Source: Flavobacteriales bacterium
GTDB taxonomy: Bacteria; Bacteroidota; Bacteroidia; Flavobacteriales_C; GCA-002722245
NCBI GenBank assembly: GCA_002722245.1
Contig: PBLA01000027.1
Location: 1-64,000 of the forward strand
Length of the DNA stretch: 64,000 bases
Reading direction: 5' to 3'
Shown: in pieces, positions 10,749-20,737 of the stretch
Numbering within the stretch: the stretch's first letter is position 1
How the letters are laid out: each line of letters begins with the position of its first letter
Notes under the pieces: generated by a model
What the model was told of the DNA's origin: nothing
Seen by the model: the letters and a program-made list of their open reading frames with translations, nothing else
The model's database searches: none
Made by a program: the position numbers and the translations under genes

Positions 10749-11195
10749 ATGCAACTTAATAACTTAAAACCAGCAAGTGGAGCTACCAAGTCTCAAAAAA
10801 GAATAGGTAGAGGACAAGGATCAGGAAGAGGTGGAACCTCTACAAGAGGTCATAAAGGAGCAAAATCTCGTTCTGGATATTCTAGAAAGGTTGGTTTCGA
10901 AGGTGGGCAGCAGCCTATTCAAAGAAGACTTCCTAAATTCGGATTTAAAAACCCGAATAGAGTTGAATATAAAGCTGTTAATATAGGATTGCTTCAAGCA
11001 CTTTCAACCACAAAAGGTATATCTGATATAACACCTGATGTGTTGGTTGAAAATGGATTAGCTTCCAAAACCGAATTAATCAAGATTTTAGGATCAGGTG
11101 AGTTGAGCGATAAGATTAACGTTACTGCACATGCCTTTTCTGCTTCAGCAAAAGAAGCGATTGAAGGTAAGGGTGGTACTGCAACCATTGCATAA
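10749..11195 (+). CDS. rplO: Large ribosomal subunit protein uL15
   Basis: L15 is a late-assembly 50S protein with a long basic N-terminal arm. The 148 residues begin MQLNNLKPASGATKSQKRIG. The Gly/Arg-rich stretch GRGQGSGRGGTSTRGHKGAK and the FEGGQQPIQRRLPKFGF motif follow. secY begins only 5 nt downstream, as in most spc-type clusters. Confidence 0.97.
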   Translation: MQLNNLKPASGATKSQKRIGRGQGSGRGGTSTRGHKGAKSRSGYSRKVGFEGGQQPIQRRLPKFGFKNPNRVEYKAVNIGLLQALSTTKGISDITPDVLVENGLASKTELIKILGSGELSDKINVTAHAFSASAKEAIEGKGGTATIA

Positions 11196-11200
11196 AAATT

Positions 11201-12574
11201 ATGAATAATATTATTCAAAAATTAAAGAATATTTGGGCTATTGAGGATTTGCGAACGCGAATCCTCAATACTGTTTTATTCTTAACGGTATACGTTGCGG
11301 GAACTCAGATTCTTTTGCCTGGAATAGATAGCGATGTGCTCCAAGATGCAGTCAATAAACGTTCAGGTTCAGATTGGACTGATTTAATCAATCAGTTTTC
11401 AGGAGGCGCCTTCTCTAATGCCTCTATATTTGCATTAGGGATTATGCCTTACATAACTGCCTCTATTGTGATCCAACTCTTGGGTATGGCTGTTCCACAA
11501 TTTCAAAAATTAAAAAAAGAAGGTGAGAGCGGACGAAAGAAAATGGAAACGTACACGAAGTTTCTAACGATGGCTGTAACCGTTGTTCAAGCTCCATCTT
11601 ATTTAAAACTTTATGTTGGTTCAAAAGGAGCAATTGTACAAGAAAATACATTGTTTTATGTGACCTCTGTAGCCATAATGGTTTCTGCAACCCTATTCTT
11701 GATGTGGTTAGGTGAGAAAATCACTGAAAAGGGAGTTGGTAATGGAGTTTCTCTTTTGATTACAATAGGTATCCTTACGAAATTACCTACCTCAATTTTA
11801 GGAGAATTTAAGGAAGCTTTTTCTGGTGATGCATCAGGAGGTCGATCAGTTTTTCTTATTGTTGAGTTTATTGGATGGTTCTTTATAGTACTCTTTACTA
11901 TTCTAATTGTAAAGGGTGTTAGAAAGGTTCCGTTAGAGTATCCAAAACAAATGGTTGCAGGTGGTGCCATTAACAAAGTTCAAGGTGGAGGTAGAAGATA
12001 TCTTCCTCTTAAAATTGCCATGGCAGGTGTTATGCCAATTATTTTTGCTCAAGCAATTATGTTTTTACCTACTGGTTTGGCCAGCTCTGACTTTTTAGGT
12101 GAAGGAGCAAAGGGTGTAATGACTGAAATTGGTAACCCTAATTCTATTTGGTATAATATTACCACAGCTGTACTTATTGTGGTGATGACGTATTTTTACA
12201 CTGCTATGGTTGTAAATCCTCGTCAAATGGCAGAAGACTTTAAAAAGCAAGGTGCCTTTATTCCTGGAGTAAAACCAGGGAATGAAACCGCAGATTATAT
12301 TGACGGAATTATGTCCAAGATTATGTTTCCTGGTTCATTGTTCTTAGCATTGATCGCTATTCTTCCAGTTTTTGCTAGAATGGCTGATGTAGGAGAGTCC
12401 TTTTCGTACTTCTTTGGAGGTACATCACTTCTTATTATGGTAAGTGTAGTGTTGGATACTCTTCAACAAATTGACAGTTATTTATTAATGAGTCATTATG
12501 ATGGATTAATGAAAACTGGAAAAGTAAGAGGAGAATCTTCTTTAAGTGAATCTTCCTCAGTGGGTATGATTTAG
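11201..12574 (+). CDS. secY: Protein translocase channel subunit SecY
   Basis: SecY is the pore of the general secretion channel in the inner membrane and works with SecE, SecG and SecA. The 457 residues contain about ten hydrophobic membrane spans. The plug-adjacent segment has GIMPYITASIVIQLLG, and the cytosolic loops include GVGNGVSLLITIGI and GGGRRYLPLKIAMAGVMPII. All are SecY signatures. It lies between rplO and map, and the position in the ribosomal cluster agrees with other Bacteroidota. Confidence 0.98.
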   Translation: MNNIIQKLKNIWAIEDLRTRILNTVLFLTVYVAGTQILLPGIDSDVLQDAVNKRSGSDWTDLINQFSGGAFSNASIFALGIMPYITASIVIQLLGMAVPQFQKLKKEGESGRKKMETYTKFLTMAVTVVQAPSYLKLYVGSKGAIVQENTLFYVTSVAIMVSATLFLMWLGEKITEKGVGNGVSLLITIGILTKLPTSILGEFKEAFSGDASGGRSVFLIVEFIGWFFIVLFTILIVKGVRKVPLEYPKQMVAGGAINKVQGGGRRYLPLKIAMAGVMPIIFAQAIMFLPTGLASSDFLGEGAKGVMTEIGNPNSIWYNITTAVLIVVMTYFYTAMVVNPRQMAEDFKKQGAFIPGVKPGNETADYIDGIMSKIMFPGSLFLALIAILPVFARMADVGESFSYFFGGTSLLIMVSVVLDTLQQIDSYLLMSHYDGLMKTGKVRGESSLSESSSVGMI

Positions 12575-12581
12575 TCATATT

Positions 12582-13379
12582 ATGGGGAGAGAGATTTATA
12601 AAACTAAAGAAGAGATTGAATTAATTAGAGAAAGTTCTTTGCTTGTTGCTAAAACTCATGGCGCAATTGCAGGATTAATAAAGCCGGGTGTTACTACACT
12701 TGAATTGGATAAAATAGCGGAAGAATTCATACGGGATCATGATGCTATTCCTGCTTTTAAAGGTTACGCTGGTTTTCCAAATACATTATGTATGTCTCCT
12801 AACGAGGAAGTAGTACATGGAATACCACAGGATAAACCTCTAAAGGATGGTGATATTATTTCAGTGGATTGTGGCGTTTTGAAAAATGAATTTTATGGCG
12901 ATTCTGCTTATACCTATACTGTTGGAGAGGTTGCAGAAGAAACAAAACAGCTTCTTAGAGTTACTAAAGATTGTCTTTATTTGGGTATAGAGGCTGCAAA
13001 AATTGGTAATCGACTTGGAGACATAAGCTATGCTATTCAACAAAAAGCGCATGAGTTTAACTATGGTGTGGTTCGTGAGTTAGTTGGGCATGGCGTTGGA
13101 AGAGAACTACACGAGGAACCTCAGGTGCCTAATTATGGATCTCGAGGTAGGGGTATACAATTAAAGGAGGGATTGGTATTGGCAATCGAACCGATGATTA
13201 ATATGGGTACTCAGAAAGTTCGCTTTTTAAATGATGGTTGGAGTGTAATTACACAGGATGGAAAACCTAGTGCACACTTTGAACATACTGTTGCGATTAT
13301 GAAATCTGGTCCAGAAGTGTTATCTTCGTTCGCCTTTATTGAGGAGGAGCTCAAAAAAAACAAAATAGAAATATTGTAA
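12582..13379 (+). CDS. map: Methionine aminopeptidase, type I
   Basis: This enzyme removes the N-terminal Met from nascent proteins after deformylation. The 265 residues match type I. The metal ligands can be seen in order: Asp in SVDCGV, Asp in FYGDSAYTY, His in VGHGVGRELHEEP, Glu in LAIEPMINMG and Glu in HFEHTVAIM. The gene lies between secY and infA, a placement common in several phyla including Bacteroidota. The ATG is 7 nt after the secY stop. Confidence 0.97.
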   Translation: MGREIYKTKEEIELIRESSLLVAKTHGAIAGLIKPGVTTLELDKIAEEFIRDHDAIPAFKGYAGFPNTLCMSPNEEVVHGIPQDKPLKDGDIISVDCGVLKNEFYGDSAYTYTVGEVAEETKQLLRVTKDCLYLGIEAAKIGNRLGDISYAIQQKAHEFNYGVVRELVGHGVGRELHEEPQVPNYGSRGRGIQLKEGLVLAIEPMINMGTQKVRFLNDGWSVITQDGKPSAHFEHTVAIMKSGPEVLSSFAFIEEELKKNKIEIL

Positions 13380-13382
13380 AGC

Positions 13383-13601
13383 ATGGCTAAACAACCATCT
13401 ATAGAGCAAGACGGAACAATTATCGAAGCATTGTCAAATGCAATGTTTAGAGTAGAACTTGAGAATGGGCACGTAATTACTGCTCATATCTCTGGAAAAA
13501 TGAGAATGCATTATATAAAGATTTTACCCGGTGATCGTGTGAAGGTAGAAATGTCTCCATATGATTTAACAAAAGGTAGAATCACCTTTAGATACAAATA
13601 G
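13383..13601 (+). CDS. infA: Translation initiation factor IF-1
   Basis: IF-1 is a single OB-fold protein that covers the A site during initiation. The 72 residues are exactly the usual length. The motifs [33 protein letters not shown] and [20 protein letters not shown] are diagnostic. It starts 3 nt after map and precedes rpmJ. Confidence 0.98.
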   Translation: MAKQPSIEQDGTIIEALSNAMFRVELENGHVITAHISGKMRMHYIKILPGDRVKVEMSPYDLTKGRITFRYK

Positions 13602-13616
13602 AAAACTTGATTAAAC

Positions 13617-13733
13617 ATGAAAGTTAGAGCATCTGTTAAAAAAAGAAGTGCCGATTGTAAAATCGTCAAGAGAAAAGGAAAAGTTTACGTAATTAACAAA
13701 AAGAACCCGAAGTTTAAACAGAGACAGGGGTAA
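13617..13733 (+). CDS. rpmJ: Large ribosomal subunit protein bL36, zinc-free form
   Basis: L36 is a tiny 50S protein. The 38 residues run from [17 protein letters not shown] to NPKFKQRQG, which fixes the identity. Zinc-binding L36 has three Cys and one His. Here position 11 is Ser and position 27 is Asn, the usual His is Lys, and only Cys14 is left. This is therefore the C-minus type, known in other Bacteroidota. The position between infA and rpsM is standard. Confidence 0.95.
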   Translation: MKVRASVKKRSADCKIVKRKGKVYVINKKNPKFKQRQG

Positions 13734-13767
13734 ACTAATTGAATTAAGAATAAATTAAAATTTTATT

Positions 13768-14145
13768 ATGGCAAGGATTGCAGGTGTAGATATACCAGAT
13801 AATAAAAGAGGAGAGATTTCATTAACCTATATTTTTGGGATTGGAAAATCCTCTGCTCAGGCTATTTTAGATCAGGCTGGTGTAGATAGAAACGCTAAAG
13901 TTCAAGATTGGTCAGATGACCAAACTAAAAAAGTTCGAGATTTAATTTCGGATGAATTTACTGTTGAAGGTGAATTAAGATCTGAGGTTCAATTAAACAT
14001 TAAACGATTAATGGATATTGGATCTTACAGAGGTATTCGACATAGAGCTGGATTACCGTTAAGAGGACAGCACACGAAAAATAACTCGAGAACAAGAAAA
14101 GGTAGAAGAAAAACTGTTGCAAATAAGAAGAAGGCTACTAAATAA
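13768..14145 (+). CDS. rpsM: Small ribosomal subunit protein uS13
   Basis: S13 is in the 30S head and forms bridges to the 50S subunit. The 125 residues begin [20 protein letters not shown]. The C-terminal tail [20 protein letters not shown] reaches toward the P-site tRNA in known structures. It opens the alpha-type part of the cluster (S13-S11-S4-rpoA-L17). Confidence 0.98.
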   Translation: MARIAGVDIPDNKRGEISLTYIFGIGKSSAQAILDQAGVDRNAKVQDWSDDQTKKVRDLISDEFTVEGELRSEVQLNIKRLMDIGSYRGIRHRAGLPLRGQHTKNNSRTRKGRRKTVANKKKATK

Positions 14146-14177
14146 TAGTATTCTTCCGATCATATAAATCATAAGTT

Positions 14178-14564
14178 ATGGCAAAAGCTACAAAGAAAAG
14201 TTCGTATAAAGTGAAAGTTGATCCGATTGGAGAAGCTCACATTAAAGCCTCTTTTAACAACATTATTATCTCTTTAACCAATGCTACCGGTCAAGTAATT
14301 TCTTGGTCATCAGCTGGTAAAATGGGGTTTAGAGGATCTAAAAAGAACACTCCTTATGCTGCTCAAATGGCTGCTGAAGATTGTTCTAAAGTCGCTCAAG
14401 AAAGAGGGCTTAGAAAAGTAAAAGTATATGTGAAGGGTCCAGGAGGAGGAAGAGAATCAGCTATTAGAGCGATTCATAACTCTGGAATAGAAGTAATGGA
14501 AATTATTGATGTTACACCTCTACCTCATAATGGATGTAGACCTCCAAAGAGAAGAAGAGTTTAA
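14178..14564 (+). CDS. rpsK: Small ribosomal subunit protein uS11
   Basis: S11 is on the 30S platform and contacts mRNA near the E site. The 128 residues include [20 protein letters not shown] and the closing [16 protein letters not shown], both strongly conserved. The N-terminus has a short lysine-rich extension. Gaps to neighbours are 32 and 24 nt. Confidence 0.98.
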   Translation: MAKATKKSSYKVKVDPIGEAHIKASFNNIIISLTNATGQVISWSSAGKMGFRGSKKNTPYAAQMAAEDCSKVAQERGLRKVKVYVKGPGGGRESAIRAIHNSGIEVMEIIDVTPLPHNGCRPPKRRRV

Positions 14565-14588
14565 TATTTACTTTTAAAGAAATTAATT

Positions 14589-15194
14589 ATGGCACGTTAT
14601 ACAGGTCCTAAATCAAAAATTGCACGTAAATTTCGTGAGCCAATATTTGGCCCAGATAAAGCATTAGAAAAAAAGCCGTATGCACCAGGTATGCACGGTA
14701 ATGGTAAGCGAAGAGCAAAGAAATCTGACTATGCTATTCAATTACAAGAAAAGCAAAAAGCAAAATACACATACGGTATTCTTGAAAGACAATTCTTAAA
14801 TTTATTTAAGGAAGCATCAAGAAGAAGTGGTATTACAGGAGAGAACTTATTGATGTTATGTGAGTCTCGTCTTGACAATACTGTATTCCGTTTGGGAATT
14901 TCTCCCTCAAGAAGAGGTGCAAGACAATTGGTTTCCCACAAGCACATCACAGTGAATGGAGAGGTTGTAAATATTCCTTCTTTCCAGCTTAAAGCAGGTG
15001 ATATTGTTGCAGTAAGAGAGAAATCTAAATCGTTAGATGTTGTGAAATCTTCTGTTGAAGTAAATACGCGTACTTTTCCTTGGTTAGAATTTGATAAAGG
15101 AGCAGTTGCAGGTAAGTTTTTACAATCACCAATCAGAGAGGATATTCCTGAGAATATCAATACTCAACTTATCGTTGAATTATACTCTAAATAA
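14589..15194 (+). CDS. rpsD: Small ribosomal subunit protein uS4
   Basis: S4 nucleates assembly of the 30S body and, in E. coli, represses the alpha operon. The 201 residues begin [20 protein letters not shown]. The S4 RNA-binding domain follows around [20 protein letters not shown] and [19 protein letters not shown]. No Cys cluster is present in the N-terminal region, so it is the zinc-free version. It lies directly upstream of rpoA. Confidence 0.97.
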   Translation: MARYTGPKSKIARKFREPIFGPDKALEKKPYAPGMHGNGKRRAKKSDYAIQLQEKQKAKYTYGILERQFLNLFKEASRRSGITGENLLMLCESRLDNTVFRLGISPSRRGARQLVSHKHITVNGEVVNIPSFQLKAGDIVAVREKSKSLDVVKSSVEVNTRTFPWLEFDKGAVAGKFLQSPIREDIPENINTQLIVELYSK

Positions 15195-15224
15195 TTAATT
15201 GAATATTTTATAAAAAATTATATC

Positions 15225-16214
15225 ATGGCAATTTTAGCATTTCAAAAACCTGACAAAGTTATAATGATCGAATCGGATGATTACGAAGGTCAATTTGAAT
15301 TTAGACCTTTAGAGCCTGGGTTCGGTTTAACTGTCGGAAATGCATTGAGAAGAATATTATTATCTTCCTTGGAAGGTTTTGCAATTACTTCTGTAAAAAT
15401 TGAAGGTGTTGATCATGAGTTTTCTACTATCAAAGGAGTAGTAGAAGATGTAACGGAAATCATCTTGAACTTAAAACAAGTTCGATTCAAAAAGCAGATT
15501 GAGGATGCAGAAACTGAGAAAGTGTCCATTTCAGTATCAGGTAAGGAGCAACTAACCGCAGGAGATCTAGGTACATTTATTTCTGGGTATCAGGTTCTCA
15601 ATCCTGACCACGTTATTGCAAATATGGAGTCTTCCGTTAAAATAGATATGGACATTACCATAGAAAAAGGAAGAGGATATGTTCCTGCTGAGGAAAATAA
15701 ACAAGCAAATGCTAGTATAGGTACGATTGCGGTAGATTCAATATTCACACCAATTAAGAATGTAAACTACAGCATCGAAAACTATAGAGTTGAACAAAAG
15801 ACAGATTACGAAAAATTAGTTTTTAATATTAAAACTGATGGTTCTATTCATCCAAAAGATGCGTTGAAAGAATCCGCTAAGATTTTGATTCATCATTTCA
15901 TGTTGTTTTCTGATGAAAAGATTACACTGGACACTGAAGTGAAATCTGCTGCTGAAGAATTCGATGAAACCTCATTACATATGAGACAGTTATTGAAATC
16001 GAAGCTTGTAGATATGGATCTTTCTGTTAGAGCCCTTAATTGCTTAAAGGCTGCTGATGTTGAGACTCTAGGAGATCTAGTTTCGTACAACAAGAATGAT
16101 TTATTGAAATTTAGAAATTTCGGTAAAAAATCACTTACTGAATTAGAAGAATTGGTAATTAGTAAAGGATTATCATTTGGAATGAACGTTTCAAAGTATT
16201 TAGATAAAGAATAA
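15225..16214 (+). CDS. rpoA: RNA polymerase alpha subunit
   Basis: The alpha subunit dimerises to scaffold RNA polymerase and contacts promoters and activators through its C-terminal domain. The 329 residues show the N-terminal domain motif [20 protein letters not shown] near residues 27-46. A linker follows, and the C-terminal domain contains [20 protein letters not shown] and [16 protein letters not shown], the helix-hairpin-helix region. It is placed between rpsD and rplQ as in most bacteria. Confidence 0.98.
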   Translation: MAILAFQKPDKVIMIESDDYEGQFEFRPLEPGFGLTVGNALRRILLSSLEGFAITSVKIEGVDHEFSTIKGVVEDVTEIILNLKQVRFKKQIEDAETEKVSISVSGKEQLTAGDLGTFISGYQVLNPDHVIANMESSVKIDMDITIEKGRGYVPAEENKQANASIGTIAVDSIFTPIKNVNYSIENYRVEQKTDYEKLVFNIKTDGSIHPKDALKESAKILIHHFMLFSDEKITLDTEVKSAAEEFDETSLHMRQLLKSKLVDMDLSVRALNCLKAADVETLGDLVSYNKNDLLKFRNFGKKSLTELEELVISKGLSFGMNVSKYLDKE

Positions 16215-16251
16215 TTAATATCACGGGTGAATACCCATAATACTCATAGAC

Positions 16252-16908
16252 ATGAGACACGGTAAAAAGTTCAATCATTTAGGAAGACAGAAGGGTCATA
16301 GAAAGGCTTTGTTAGCTAATATGGCGGTGAGTTTAATTGAACACAAAAAGATTAGTACAACAGTTGCAAAGGCCAGAGCCTTAAGACAATTTGTAGAGCC
16401 ATTAATTACAAAGGCCAAAACAGACGATATGAATTCGAGAAGAACAGTATTTAGATACCTTCAAAAGAAGGAGGCTGTTCAGGAACTATTTGGAGAGGTA
16501 GCTGCGAAAGTTGCAGATCGTCCAGGTGGATACACAAGAATTCTTAAAACAGGTAACCGTTTAGGTGATAATGCTGATACGTGCATTATCGAATTGGTTG
16601 ACTTTAATGAAAACCTCCTTTCTGCTGCGAAGCCAAAGAAAAAACGAAGAAGAAAATCAACAAAAAAAGCATCTCCTAAGGCAGAAGTTGCTGTTGAAGT
16701 TCAAGAAGAATCTGCGGCTGTAGAAGATGCTACCGTTGTAGAAGAAGTGAAAGTTGACTCTACAGAAGTAGAAGGGTCTAGCAAGGAAGAGGTAAAAGCA
16801 CAAGAAGATGTTGCTGAAACTTCGGAAGCTGAAGAATCTTCGAATGAAGAGCCTAAAGCTGAGGGAGAATCTACCGAAGAAAAAAAAGACGAAGATAAAT
16901 CAGAGTAA
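16252..16908 (+). CDS. rplQ: Large ribosomal subunit protein bL17 with long charged tail
   Basis: L17 lies near the tunnel exit. Residues 1-120 are a normal L17 core, starting [20 protein letters not shown] and including the [18 protein letters not shown] region. A basic stretch (about 128-143, [11 protein letters not shown]) follows. The last 75 residues are very rich in Glu, Ser, Ala, Val and Lys, with no predicted fold. Total length is 218, against about 120-130 in E. coli. Tailed L17 proteins occur in other Bacteroidota. The gene closes the ribosomal run and a terminator follows. Confidence 0.96.
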   Translation: MRHGKKFNHLGRQKGHRKALLANMAVSLIEHKKISTTVAKARALRQFVEPLITKAKTDDMNSRRTVFRYLQKKEAVQELFGEVAAKVADRPGGYTRILKTGNRLGDNADTCIIELVDFNENLLSAAKPKKKRRRKSTKKASPKAEVAVEVQEESAAVEDATVVEEVKVDSTEVEGSSKEEVKAQEDVAETSEAEESSNEEPKAEGESTEEKKDEDKSE

Positions 16909-16935
16909 TGTTGATGATTCGTTAATAAAATTGAT

Positions 16936-16968
16936 AAAGGGTAATGGTTAAATCATTATCCTTTTTTT
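16936..16968 (+). terminator. Intrinsic terminator after rplQ
   Basis: The stem GGGTAATG pairs with CATTATCC (one G-T pair) around a short A/T-rich loop and is followed by seven T residues. It lies 28 nt after the rplQ stop and probably ends the whole fusA-rplQ transcription run. Confidence 0.8.
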
Positions 16969-16975
16969 ATGTTTG
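16968..16975 (+). promoter_or_regulatory. Possible -7 box for carA
   Basis: TATGTTTG fits the Bacteroidota -7 consensus TAnnTTTG and lies 48 nt upstream of the carA ATG, at the edge of the preceding terminator. No clear TTG/TTTG -33 element is found at the expected 19-20 nt spacing, so the call is tentative. Confidence 0.35.
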
Positions 16976-17023
16976 CACGCGATTAAATTATATGCCTGAA
17001 AAGGGCACTTACAAATAAATAGC

Positions 17024-18145
17024 ATGAAATACGAAGCGAAGAAGAAAGCGGTTATTGTTTTAGAAGACGGTAAAGTATTTTACGGGAAAGCTGCCGGAAA
17101 AGTTGGTACTACAACGGGAGAAATTTGTTTTAACACGGGTATGACTGGGTATCAAGAAATCTTTACAGATCCATCATACTACAAACAAATTGTTATCATG
17201 ACAACCTCCCATATTGGAAATTATGGTTCAGCTGAAAATGAAATAGAGTCAAATGGGATGAAAATAGCTGGGATGGTATGTAAGAGTTTTTCTCCATACT
17301 ATAGTAGACCTGCTGGAAACTCATCGATTCAAGATTATTTTGAAAGTGAAGATATGGTTGCCATTTCCGATGTAGATACAAGAGCTCTTGTTCGCTACAT
17401 TCGAGATAAAGGAGCGATGAATGCTATTATTTCATCAGAAGAGCTTGATGTGGATAAGTTGAAAGCGCAATTGTCTGAAATTCCTTCAATGGCAGGATTA
17501 GAATTGGCGTCAAAGGTTTCATGTACTGAGCCTTATTTAATTGGAAGTGAATCTTCTGATATTAGAGTTGCTGTTCTCGATTTAGGTGTGAAAAAGAATA
17601 TCTTGAGATGTTTGGAAGAACGAGGAGTGCACATGAAGGTTTTTCCTCACAACACTTCTTATGAAGAATTGGTTTCCTGGAACCCAGACGGAATTTTTCT
17701 TTCAAATGGTCCTGGGGATCCTGCGGCTATGAAAGATGTTCAAGAAGAAGTGAAGAAAGTCATTGCTTCTAATTACCCTGTTTTTGGAATTTGTTTAGGT
17801 CATCAAATGATCTGTACAGCTCTTGGATTATCAACCTATAAAATGCATAATGGTCATAGAGGTTGTAATCATCCAGTTAGAAATGAAGAAACGACAAAAT
17901 GTGAGGTGACTTCACAAAATCATGGGTTTGTTGTGAAAATGGATGATGCTAAGGCGCATGATAATGTTGTAGTGACGCATCTTCATTTAAATGATAATAC
18001 ATTAGCCGGAATTAGAATTAAGGATAAGCCAGTTTTCTCGGTACAATTCCATCCAGAAGCTTCGCCAGGTCCACATGATTCACGATATTTGTTCGACACA
18101 TTCGTGGAAAATATTAAGAAGGTAAAGAAAACACAAACAGTCTAA
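17024..18145 (+). CDS. carA: Carbamoyl-phosphate synthase small subunit
   Basis: This glutaminase subunit supplies ammonia to the large subunit for carbamoyl phosphate, used in pyrimidine and arginine synthesis. The 373 residues have the N-terminal CPSase domain (VFYGKAAGKVGTTTGEICFN, FNTGMTGYQEIFTDPSY). A class I glutamine amidotransferase domain follows, with nucleophile Cys257 in FGICLGHQM and the His343/Glu345 pair in QFHPEAS. The catalytic triad is therefore complete. No carB is in this window. The gene stands between its own possible promoter and eno, 16 nt downstream. Confidence 0.97.
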   Translation: MKYEAKKKAVIVLEDGKVFYGKAAGKVGTTTGEICFNTGMTGYQEIFTDPSYYKQIVIMTTSHIGNYGSAENEIESNGMKIAGMVCKSFSPYYSRPAGNSSIQDYFESEDMVAISDVDTRALVRYIRDKGAMNAIISSEELDVDKLKAQLSEIPSMAGLELASKVSCTEPYLIGSESSDIRVAVLDLGVKKNILRCLEERGVHMKVFPHNTSYEELVSWNPDGIFLSNGPGDPAAMKDVQEEVKKVIASNYPVFGICLGHQMICTALGLSTYKMHNGHRGCNHPVRNEETTKCEVTSQNHGFVVKMDDAKAHDNVVVTHLHLNDNTLAGIRIKDKPVFSVQFHPEASPGPHDSRYLFDTFVENIKKVKKTQTV

Positions 18146-18152
18146 AAAATAA

Positions 18153-19448
<1,296 letters not shown>

Positions 19449-19463
19449 TTGGTTAAAATATAT

Positions 19464-19498
19464 AAAAAAGGGCCGTTCTTTGATCGGCCCTTTTTTTG
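19464..19498. terminator. Bidirectional terminator between eno and lhgO
   Basis: The perfect GC stem GGGCCG/CGGCCC with a nine-base loop is preceded by six A residues and followed by seven T residues, so it can stop transcription from both sides. It separates the converging eno (+) and lhgO (-) genes. Confidence 0.9.
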
Positions 19499-19534
19499 TT
19501 TTTATTGCAGCCTTTACAATCCTATATTGATTTT

Positions 19535-20734
19535 CTAAGGTTCAATTTGATCAGTAATATATTTACCTATACTCAAGCAAGCTGTTGCTGCAGGAGATGG
19601 GGCGTTTAGTACATGGTAGTGATTTCGATTTTTTTCAATCTTAAAATCGTACACTAAGTTTCCATCGAGATCTAAAGCTTGTGCTCTAACTCCCGATCTT
19701 GCAGGCGTAATATCTTCTTGATCTAATGAAGGAATCATTTTTTGTAAAGATTGAAGAAAAAGTCTTTTTGAGAAAGCTCTTTTGTATTCTTTTAATCCTT
19801 GTGTCCAGTGGCGTTGAAATAGTTTCCAGGTTCCTTTGAAACTGAGGGCATCAATACTGTCGGATAAATCAAAGTCGGTTCGATTATATCCTTCCCTTTT
19901 AAAGCTGAAAACAGCATTAGGACCGCATTCTATTCCCCCGTTAATCATTCTTGTAAAATGTACTCCTAAAAAGGGGAAATTGGGATTAGGGACAGGATAT
20001 ATTAGATTCTTTACTTTATGTTTCCCTTTTTCTGTTAAATCATAATAGTCACCTCGGAAAGGAACTATTTTCATATCAAGGTTTAGTTGGTCTTTTAGAG
20101 CGAGTTTATCCGCAAATAGTCCGCCACAGAAAATGGCTTTTTTGGCTAAGAAAGTATGCTTATTTACACTAATATAACTTTGATTTTCAGTTTGATTTAC
20201 TGTTGAAACTTTATGACTTAATAAGATTTTAGATGAGGGATTTATTTTGAGAATTTGTTCAGATAAAACAAACGATACTTTTTTGTAATCGATAATACCT
20301 GAAGTTGGAATCCAGATTCCTTTCACTCCTTTTACAAATGGTTCAATTTCTTGAATTCCCTTGGTGTCTATTAATTCGATTCCCTCACATTGGTTTGCTT
20401 TACCATTATGGAATATCTTTTCAAGATGTGGGACTTCTGATTGCTCAGTTGCCACAACAACTTTACCGCATAATTCATGTGGAATACTAAATTCGTTCGC
20501 AAACCTAATGAGTTCGTGTTTTCCTTCATGACATAACTTGGCTTTTTTACTTCCTGGTTTATAATACAGTCCAGAGTGAATAACTCCAGAGTTATTTCCT
20601 GATTGATGAAAAGCAAGTGATTTTTCTTTTTCAAAAAGGACGATACTTGATTTTGGGAATTTTAATTGAAGTTTATATGCAGTTGATAAACCAAGTATAC
20701 CTCCTCCAACGATAGCAAAATCAAAATTTACCAT
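19535..20734 (-). CDS. lhgO: L-2-hydroxyglutarate oxidase (FAD-dependent)
   Basis: This flavoenzyme oxidises L-2-hydroxyglutarate to 2-oxoglutarate, a metabolite repair reaction. The 399 residues open with a dinucleotide-binding motif AIVGGGILGLSTAYKL at residues 7-22. The LhgO-specific sequence HQSGNNSGVIHSGLYYKPGS follows. The family motif PTSGIIDYKKV and the late ITPARSGVRAQALDLDGNLV segment support it over other DAO-family oxidases. It follows the MFS gene after 3 nt, so the two form an operon. The homologous E. coli gene ygaF passes electrons to the quinone pool. Confidence 0.9.
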   Translation of the reverse strand: MVNFDFAIVGGGILGLSTAYKLQLKFPKSSIVLFEKEKSLAFHQSGNNSGVIHSGLYYKPGSKKAKLCHEGKHELIRFANEFSIPHELCGKVVVATEQSEVPHLEKIFHNGKANQCEGIELIDTKGIQEIEPFVKGVKGIWIPTSGIIDYKKVSFVLSEQILKINPSSKILLSHKVSTVNQTENQSYISVNKHTFLAKKAIFCGGLFADKLALKDQLNLDMKIVPFRGDYYDLTEKGKHKVKNLIYPVPNPNFPFLGVHFTRMINGGIECGPNAVFSFKREGYNRTDFDLSDSIDALSFKGTWKLFQRHWTQGLKEYKRAFSKRLFLQSLQKMIPSLDQEDITPARSGVRAQALDLDGNLVYDFKIEKNRNHYHVLNAPSPAATACLSIGKYITDQIEP

Positions 20735-20737
20735 TAT

